NCBI RefSeq assembly: GCF_014196345.1
Contig: NZ_JACIDN010000009.1
Coordinates: 62,001-126,000, forward strand
Origin: Methylobacterium brachythecii
Lineage (GTDB): Bacteria; Pseudomonadota; Alphaproteobacteria; Rhizobiales; Beijerinckiaceae
Direction of reading: 5' to 3'
Length of the DNA: 64,000 nt
Numbering within the stretch: the stretch's first letter is position 1; each line of letters opens with the position of its first letter. Of the stretch, positions 59,493-64,000 are shown one piece after another. The notes beneath the pieces were generated by a model. It ran no database searches and was not told where the DNA came from. It saw only the letters and a list, made by a program, of their open reading frames with translations. Both the position numbers and the translations under genes were made by a program.

Positions 59493-59653
59493 AGCGTCGC
59501 GGGGCGTCATGCGCGTCCGCCATGCGACGTAGGCGCACGAAGTCGGCCCAAACCCTGCTCCCATGCTTGCATTCCCGTGCGTGCCCCTCCAACAAGCGGG
59601 CCGAGGCCATGGACACGCGCCTGAGGCGCATCGGCACGACGGCGGAGCAAGGC

Positions 59654-59974
59654 ATGCCCAACATCACCTACGTCGATCACGCAGGCACCGCCCGCACGAT
59701 CGACGGGCAGGTCGGGTCGACCGTGATGGAGGCCGCGATCCGCAACAACGTGCCCGGCATCGATGCCGAATGCGGTGGCGCCTGCGCCTGCGCCACCTGC
59801 CACGTCTACGTCGACGAGGATTGGATGGAAGCGGTCGGCCCCTCAGAGCCGATGGAGCAGGACATGCTCGATTTCGCCTCGGATGTGCGCGCCACTTCAC
59901 GGCTGTCCTGCCAGATCCGGATCACGCCCGAGCTCGACGGCCTCAAGGTGACGACGCCGGCCCGCCAGGGCTGA
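59654..59974 (+). CDS. [2Fe-2S] ferredoxin (FdxB/adrenodoxin type)
   Basis: A 106-residue electron carrier. The cluster ligands are C40, C46, C49 and C86: spacing C-x5-C-x2-C-x36-C in AECGGACACATCHVYV and RLSCQI. An extra Cys (C44) sits inside the loop, as is common in this family. ITYVDHAGTARTIDGQVGSTVMEAAIRNNVPGID is the typical beta-grasp opening. Adrenodoxin-type ferredoxins serve cytochrome P450s, Fe-S assembly or heme A synthesis. ATG 59654 with GGAG upstream. No isc or P450 gene adjoins it. A weak hairpin (CGATCCG at 59980 with its complement at 59995) follows. Confidence 0.94.
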   Translation: MPNITYVDHAGTARTIDGQVGSTVMEAAIRNNVPGIDAECGGACACATCHVYVDEDWMEAVGPSEPMEQDMLDFASDVRATSRLSCQIRITPELDGLKVTTPARQG

Positions 59975-60093
59975 CGAGCCGATCCGCGGCGTATCGGATC
60001 GCACGGCAGCGGCGGTGACCGCGCGATAGCGTCGCCGACCAGGGCCTCGGTCCTCCGGTGGGCCGGAGACCGCTTGCCCCGGGGCGACACACG

Positions 60094-61155
60094 ATGGTTC
60101 CGGCACCCTCCTTCGACTCCGCCGTCGCGGCAGGCATCGTCACGGCCGACCAGGCCTCGCGCCTGACGGCGTTCTACGGGGAGCAGACCCCCGGCAGGAC
60201 GAGCAGGCTCGCCGCCGTCTTCGATCTCGCCCACGTGCTCTGGTATGCCGGCGCGCTCATCGTGATCGGCGCGATGGGCCTGTTCTCGACCGTGGCCTTC
60301 TCCCAGATGGGTGCCGGCGCGCTCGTCGCGACGGCCCTGGTCTACGCCGTCCTTTTCACTACGGCCGGGCATTATCTCTGGCACGCGAAGGGCCTGCCGA
60401 TCCCCGGCGGCCTCCTTGTGACGGTCGCCGTTGCCATGACGCCGCTTGCCGTCTTCGGTGTCCAGGAGGGGCTGGGCTGGTGGGGCCGCTTCGGCGAGCC
60501 GGGCCAGTACAAAGACTTTTACGTCTGGATCAAAGGCAGCTGGCTCGCGACGGAGATCGCCACGCTCGTCGCCGCACTGATCGCCGTACGCTTCTACCCG
60601 TTCGGGTTCATCGCCATGGTGGCGGCTGTCGCGCTCTGGTTCTTGTCGATGGACCTAGCGCCCTGGATCGGCGGCTCGCAGGACTACGATTGGGCGCTGC
60701 GCCGCACGGTCTCGCTGTGGTTCGGCCTCGCGCTGATGGTCGTGTCCTGGGCGGTCGACCTCCGCCAGAGCCGCGCGGATTACGCCTTCTGGCTTCATCT
60801 CGCGGCCATCGCCGCCTTCTGGGGAGGACTGACGCTCCAGGATTCCAGCAGCGAAATCGGGAAGTTCGTCTATTGCCTGATCAATGTCGGGCTGATCGGA
60901 CTGGCGATCTTTCTGACGCGCAAGGTCTACGCGGTGTTCGGGGCGATGGGCATCGCCTTCTATCTCGGCCACCTCGCCGACAAGGTCTTCAAGGACTCGC
61001 TGCTGTTTCCCTTCGCGCTCTCGCTGATCGGGATCGCCATCGTGGCGGCGGGCCTGCTCTACCGGCGCCACCGTCCCGCCATCCTCGTCGCCTTCGAGCG
61101 TGCGCTGCCGGCGGGCCTGCGAGCCCTGCGGCCGGCCCAGGCCTCGGGGCGATGA
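60094..61155 (+). CDS. DUF2157-like polytopic membrane protein
   Basis: A 353-residue inner-membrane protein with about nine helices. The soluble N-terminus DSAVAAGIVTADQASRLTAFYGEQTPG resembles the short helical segment that precedes the membrane region in DUF2157 proteins. Helices include LAHVLWYAGALIVIGAMGLFSTVAF, LVATALVYAVLFTTAGHYLW, IATLVAALIAVRFYPFGFIAMVAAVALWFLSM, ALRRTVSLWFGLALMVVSWAVDL and LLFPFALSLIGIAIVAAGLLY. No transport motif is obvious. ATG 60094 chosen (GGGGCG upstream). Convergent with the VWA gene. Function unknown. Confidence 0.72.
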   Translation: MVPAPSFDSAVAAGIVTADQASRLTAFYGEQTPGRTSRLAAVFDLAHVLWYAGALIVIGAMGLFSTVAFSQMGAGALVATALVYAVLFTTAGHYLWHAKGLPIPGGLLVTVAVAMTPLAVFGVQEGLGWWGRFGEPGQYKDFYVWIKGSWLATEIATLVAALIAVRFYPFGFIAMVAAVALWFLSMDLAPWIGGSQDYDWALRRTVSLWFGLALMVVSWAVDLRQSRADYAFWLHLAAIAAFWGGLTLQDSSSEIGKFVYCLINVGLIGLAIFLTRKVYAVFGAMGIAFYLGHLADKVFKDSLLFPFALSLIGIAIVAAGLLYRRHRPAILVAFERALPAGLRALRPAQASGR

Positions 61156-61207
61156 CGGCGGCAGGCTGGGGCATGCGTCCCGGAAAGAGGCGAGGGGATC
61201 GAAAGGC

Positions 61208-62383
61208 CTACTTCAGCAGGGAACGCGTCGCGCCGTCGATCCCGTCGAGCGTCAGCGGGAACATGCGCCCCGAAAAGATCTGGCGGACCATGGCGATCGA
61301 CTGCGTGTAGGGCCAGTGCGCCTCGGGCACCGGGTTGAGCCAGGCCGCCTTCGGGAAATGCTCGAGCACGCGGTTGAGCCACACCTGGCCCGGCTCCTCG
61401 TTCCAGTGCTCCACCGAACCGCCAGCCATGGCGATCTCGTAGGGGCTCATCGAGGCATCGCCCACGAAGACCACGCGATAATCCGAGCCGTAGGTGCGGA
61501 TCACGTCGGTGAGCGAGGTGCGCTCGTCGTGACGCCGCCGGTTCTCGGTCCAGACCGCCTCGTAGGGGCAGTTGTGAAAGTAGAAGTGAGCGAAGTGCTT
61601 GAATTCGCTCCGGCAAGCCGAAAACAGCTCCTCGGCCAGTTCGACATGCCAGTCCATCGAGCCGCCGACGTCGAGAAACAACAGCACCTTCACGGCGTTG
61701 CGCCGTTCCGGGCGGAGCCGCACGTCGATATAGCCCTGGCGGGCGCTCTCGCGGATCGTGGTGTCGAGGTCGAGTTCCTCGGCAGCGCCCGAGCGCGCGA
61801 AGCGGCGCAGGCGCCGCAGCGCGATCCGCATGGTACGCGTACCGAGTTCGACGCCGTCGTCGAGGTCCTTGAACTCGCGCTTGTCCCAGACCTTCACGGC
61901 CCGGAAGTTCCGGTTGCCGTCCTGGCCGATGCGGATGCCTTCCGGATTGTAGCCATAGGCCCCGAACGGGGAGGTGCCCCCGGTGCCGATCCATTTCGAG
62001 CCGCCCTGGTGGCGGCCCTTCTGCTCGGCGAGCCGCTGCTTGAGCGTCTCGAACAGCTTGTCCCAGCCGAGGGCCTTCAACTCGGCCTTCTCGTCGTCGG
62101 TGAGATACTTCTCGGCGAGCTTGCGCAGCCACTCCTCCGGAATCGCCGCCGGCTCCACGGCGTCGCCCACCGTCTCCAAGCCTTTGAAAACCTGGCCGAA
62201 AACCCGGTCGAATCGGTCGAGGTTGCGCTCGTCCTTCACGAGGGCGGTGCGCGCAAGGACGTAGAAGTCTTCGACCCGCTTGTGGGGAAGATCTCGCCCG
62301 AGAGCCTCGATCAGAGTCAGGTGCTCGCGCAGCGAGACCGGAACCTTGGCTTCCCTCAATGCGGTGAAGAGGTTGAGCAGCAT
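61208..62383 (-). CDS. VWA domain protein (CoxE-like, COG3825 type)
   Basis: A 391-residue cytosolic protein. The N-terminal helical part FTALREAKVPVSLREHLTLIEAL...RVEDFYVLARTALVKDERNLDRFDRVF is typical of the group paired with MoxR ATPases. A linker GGTSPFGAYGYNPEGIRIGQDGNRNFRAVKVWDKREF precedes the VWA domain: KVLLFLDVGGSMDWHVELAEELFSACRSEFKHFAHFYFHNCPYEAVW with a DxGGS MIDAS motif, and VVFVGDASMSPYEI. The usual MoxR-family AAA partner is not next to it in this window, which is odd. ATG 62383. Confidence 0.88.
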   Translation of the reverse strand: MLLNLFTALREAKVPVSLREHLTLIEALGRDLPHKRVEDFYVLARTALVKDERNLDRFDRVFGQVFKGLETVGDAVEPAAIPEEWLRKLAEKYLTDDEKAELKALGWDKLFETLKQRLAEQKGRHQGGSKWIGTGGTSPFGAYGYNPEGIRIGQDGNRNFRAVKVWDKREFKDLDDGVELGTRTMRIALRRLRRFARSGAAEELDLDTTIRESARQGYIDVRLRPERRNAVKVLLFLDVGGSMDWHVELAEELFSACRSEFKHFAHFYFHNCPYEAVWTENRRRHDERTSLTDVIRTYGSDYRVVFVGDASMSPYEIAMAGGSVEHWNEEPGQVWLNRVLEHFPKAAWLNPVPEAHWPYTQSIAMVRQIFSGRMFPLTLDGIDGATRSLLK

Positions 62384-62505
62384 CGAGGCGCACGTCACCC
62401 GAGCCGGAGGCACGGGTCAAGGGCAGCCCGGAACGGTCACGCTTGCGTGAGCGAACCCTGAGCAATTGTCGTGACTTGGCTAACGAATTCGCAAGCCTGG
62501 CGGCA

Positions 62506-62583
62506 GAGTCATCGACTCACCTGTGGAAAGAATCGGAATCCGGTGGATATGTCGAGGGCATCGCTTTGGTGAGTCATCGACTC
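62506..62583. promoter_or_regulatory. Cluster of six GANTC (CcrM) sites with a duplicated palindrome
   Basis: GAGTCATCGACTC occurs twice (62506-62518 and 62571-62583); each copy holds two GANTC sites (GAGTC and GACTC) as a perfect inverted repeat around ATC. Two more sites, GAATC at 62530-62534 and 62536-62540, lie between. Six sites in 78 bases compares with about 0.25 expected at this base composition. The region is AT-rich and lies between divergent VWA and hypothetical genes. Likely a methylation-sensitive regulatory region. Confidence 0.6.
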
Positions 62584-62655
62584 CGTCACGAAGCTGACAA
62601 TCAAGTCATTGAACACAAGTCCTGCGTTTCCGGACTTATCGACCGGATGGTTGAA

Positions 62656-63069
62656 ATGACCGTCGTCTTGCGTTCCTTGAGTGACTTCAAACGGTTTCTT
62701 CGGAAGCCGGGAGCCACGATTCAAATCGTACACAACACGCTCATCGAGCGTCAGCCGACGCAGTTTCGCGAGGCCTATCGCCGCAAGGGGCTCTACGAGC
62801 CGCGCACCGTGCGGGCCATGTCGAAGAAGGCGGCCGTGTTCGATGTGAAAGGCCACGACGAGACCGTCTGGCTCTACTGGGACAAGGGCACCCGCAAGTG
62901 GCGTTTCCAAGGTGACACCGTGGCGGTGCCGCTCAACGCGGCCATGGGCGCGCCCGACGAGGTCGTCTATCGCTGCAGCCTGCCGGAAGAGGCGCCTCAG
63001 CCGGGTCCTCCCGCGCCCCGCGAGTCGCTCTTCGACGACGAGGACGGCGAAACGGACCGGGAGGACTGA
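62656..63069 (+). CDS. Conserved hypothetical protein
   Basis: A protein of about 137 residues that I do not recognise. Seen: TVVLRSLSDFKRFLRKPGATIQIVHNTLIERQPTQFREAYRRKGLYEPRTVRAMSKKAAVFDVKGHDETVWLYWDKGTRKWRFQGDTVAVPL (pattern of mixed alpha/beta, basic N-terminal half), then a Pro-rich acidic tail ending DDEDGETDRED. An open frame continues upstream to a TTG at 62443, but that part covers the GANTC cluster and has low GC and poor coding character, so I start at ATG 62656 with GGATGG nearby; 62647 is an alternative. Cytosolic; possibly nucleic-acid binding given its charge. Confidence 0.6.
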   Translation: MTVVLRSLSDFKRFLRKPGATIQIVHNTLIERQPTQFREAYRRKGLYEPRTVRAMSKKAAVFDVKGHDETVWLYWDKGTRKWRFQGDTVAVPLNAAMGAPDEVVYRCSLPEEAPQPGPPAPRESLFDDEDGETDRED

Positions 63070-63126
63070 TCGCCCATTGGTGGACAACCGTGCTGTCTGT
63101 CTCGGCGTATTTTGCGAGCCCCCTGG

Positions 63127-64000
63127 CTAGTGGCGTCTCTCGGCAGCGGCAACGACGGTCAGCACCGCCTGTAGCTTGGCCGGATCCAACACGTAGTTTC
63201 CGTTCCAGCTCGGCACGTCGTCCACCGGGTCGCCGACCATGAACCCGAACGGCAACCCGCAGCGCGACGCGAGCGACCAGAATGCTGGCTGGACAGTCGC
63301 CGGACTGAACAGCTCGGCAACGGGTGTGCCGGGCTCGCAGAACAGCATGTTCGCGAGACCGGCGCCGTGCTCCGCGACGAGGCAGGATGCCGACCGCATG
63401 CGAGCGATCTGGTCGTGCAGGGGCATGTCGTCGAAATTCTCGATCACGAAGCCTGCCGACTCGATGAGCGGTCTGCACACGTCGAAGTTCTCGACCTGAC
63501 GGACCTGCGCGGAGCCGCGGTGAAGATAGATCCGACGCAGGTCCCCCCGATCCTCAATGGAGTGGCGCACGGCATGGGCGCTGCGGATGAGCCAGCCCGC
63601 TCGCGCCATGAGCGGGCTGACGTCGATGATGTCGATGCCGAAGGCGGCAGTCAGGTTCTCGAAGGTCACGACGCATCGTGGCTGCATTCGATAAATCCAC
63701 TCTTCCGAAATGCCGAGCAGATCGAGCGTTGCCTGATGAAAGGACCCAACGGAAAAGGGGGGCAGAACAAGCTTCAGGCCACGCCGATGCATGCGCAGCA
63801 GCATGAAGGTCACTAGCCGCGGCACGCATTCCTTCATCCAATGCGCGTAGTTCGGCCAAGTCGACGTGAACCCGACGAGAAACTCGCCGGCGATGACCTT
63901 CCGGAAGAAACGCAGATCGTTTCGGAAGCAGACGCTCACCTCGGACTGATACGACTCGAAGCCCTCGACATCCTTCCAGGGACAGAGATTCGTCGTGGTC
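63127..64000 (-). CDS. Glycosyltransferase family 61 (DUF563) protein, C-terminal part (runs off window)
   Basis: The frame is open to the right edge, so about 290 C-terminal residues are visible and the N-terminus is missing. Seen: GEFLVGFTSTWPNYAHWMKECVPRLVTF, the LRRIYLHRGSAQVRQVENFD segment with the conserved Arg, and DQIARMRSASCLVAEHGAGLANMLFCEPGTPVAELFSP, the signature of GT61/DUF563 enzymes. Such proteins transfer sugars (often xylose) to glycans; in bacteria many lie in polysaccharide clusters. A GTG at 63939 could mimic a start but the conserved part continues upstream (CPWKDVEGFESYQSEV). Acceptor and donor unknown. Confidence 0.85.
   Translation of the reverse strand, partial: TTTNLCPWKDVEGFESYQSEVSVCFRNDLRFFRKVIAGEFLVGFTSTWPNYAHWMKECVPRLVTFMLLRMHRRGLKLVLPPFSVGSFHQATLDLLGISEEWIYRMQPRCVVTFENLTAAFGIDIIDVSPLMARAGWLIRSAHAVRHSIEDRGDLRRIYLHRGSAQVRQVENFDVCRPLIESAGFVIENFDDMPLHDQIARMRSASCLVAEHGAGLANMLFCEPGTPVAELFSPATVQPAFWSLASRCGLPFGFMVGDPVDDVPSWNGNYVLDPAKLQAVLTVVAAAERRH

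Noticed and set aside
62443..62646. N-terminal extension of the hypothetical protein from a TTG at 62443
   Set aside because: Low GC and poor coding character, and it would place the GANTC cluster and palindromes inside the gene.
1..64000. tRNA, rRNA, insertion sequences, integrases
   Set aside because: I checked all intergenic gaps for T-loop-like motifs, long conserved RNA segments, transposase motifs and terminal inverted repeats and found none I could support.

Overview
The window is a GC-rich alphaproteobacterial chromosome segment, most likely from the Hyphomicrobiales (Rhizobiales) and probably Methylobacterium or a close relative. I infer this from gene order and protein content: an aroQ-accB-accC-aat-DUF2155 block, an rne-amidase-PBP1A block, the glyA-nrdR-ribD-ribE-ribH-nusB-thiL block, a B12-dependent ribonucleotide reductase, a 2,033-residue homologue of the growth pole ring protein of polar-growing rhizobia, and clustered GANTC (CcrM) sites. 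Genus level is inference. I found no rRNA, tRNA, CRISPR array, insertion sequence or complete prophage.

Layout. 0-8 kb: 5' part of nrdJ with a dense regulatory region, a complex I assembly subunit, DUF2155, aat, then accC/accB/aroQ and a DsbA-like protein. 8-11.5 kb: MmcQ/YjbR, a Gdx/SugE exporter, an aminotransferase and a soluble chemotaxis receptor. 11.7-19.3 kb: RNase E, divergent from a cell-wall amidase and PBP1A. 19.4-29 kb: an AlgX-like protein, a DUF2306 gene broken by a TAG codon, a copper-type cluster (DUF2946, YcnI-PCuAC fusion, TonB receptor), an L,D-transpeptidase, transporters and an AraC regulator. 29-36.6 kb: glyA, nrdR and the riboflavin/nusB/thiL run, interrupted by three unrelated genes. 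36.6-44.2 kb: DUF1989 plus YqcI/YcgG pair, an Imm1-like protein, an Mla-type lipid transport operon, an MFS transporter. 44.4-50 kb: an eroded arsenic locus (arsR, arsC remnant, arsH), a periplasmic sugar dehydrogenase/cytochrome c/HbpS group, mgtE. 50-64 kb: a CheZ-like protein, DUF1489, a toxin-antitoxin pair, the giant growth pole ring protein, an Hpt protein, a ferredoxin, a membrane protein, a VWA protein, a GANTC-rich intergenic region and a GT61 glycosyltransferase cut by the window edge.

How parts connect. NrdR (30.5 kb) probably represses nrdJ (1.7 kb): the nrdJ promoter carries two NrdR-like boxes exactly 31 bp apart, one on the -35 element, plus a consensus DnaA box and a GANTC site between -35 and -10. 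Envelope growth is a second theme (GPR, PBP1A, amidase, L,D-transpeptidase, Mla transport). The most notable less-described items are the six-site GANTC cluster near 62.5 kb, the nrdJ promoter architecture, the CheZ-like protein, the YcgG/DUF1989 pair and the gene remnants (arsC, DUF2306).
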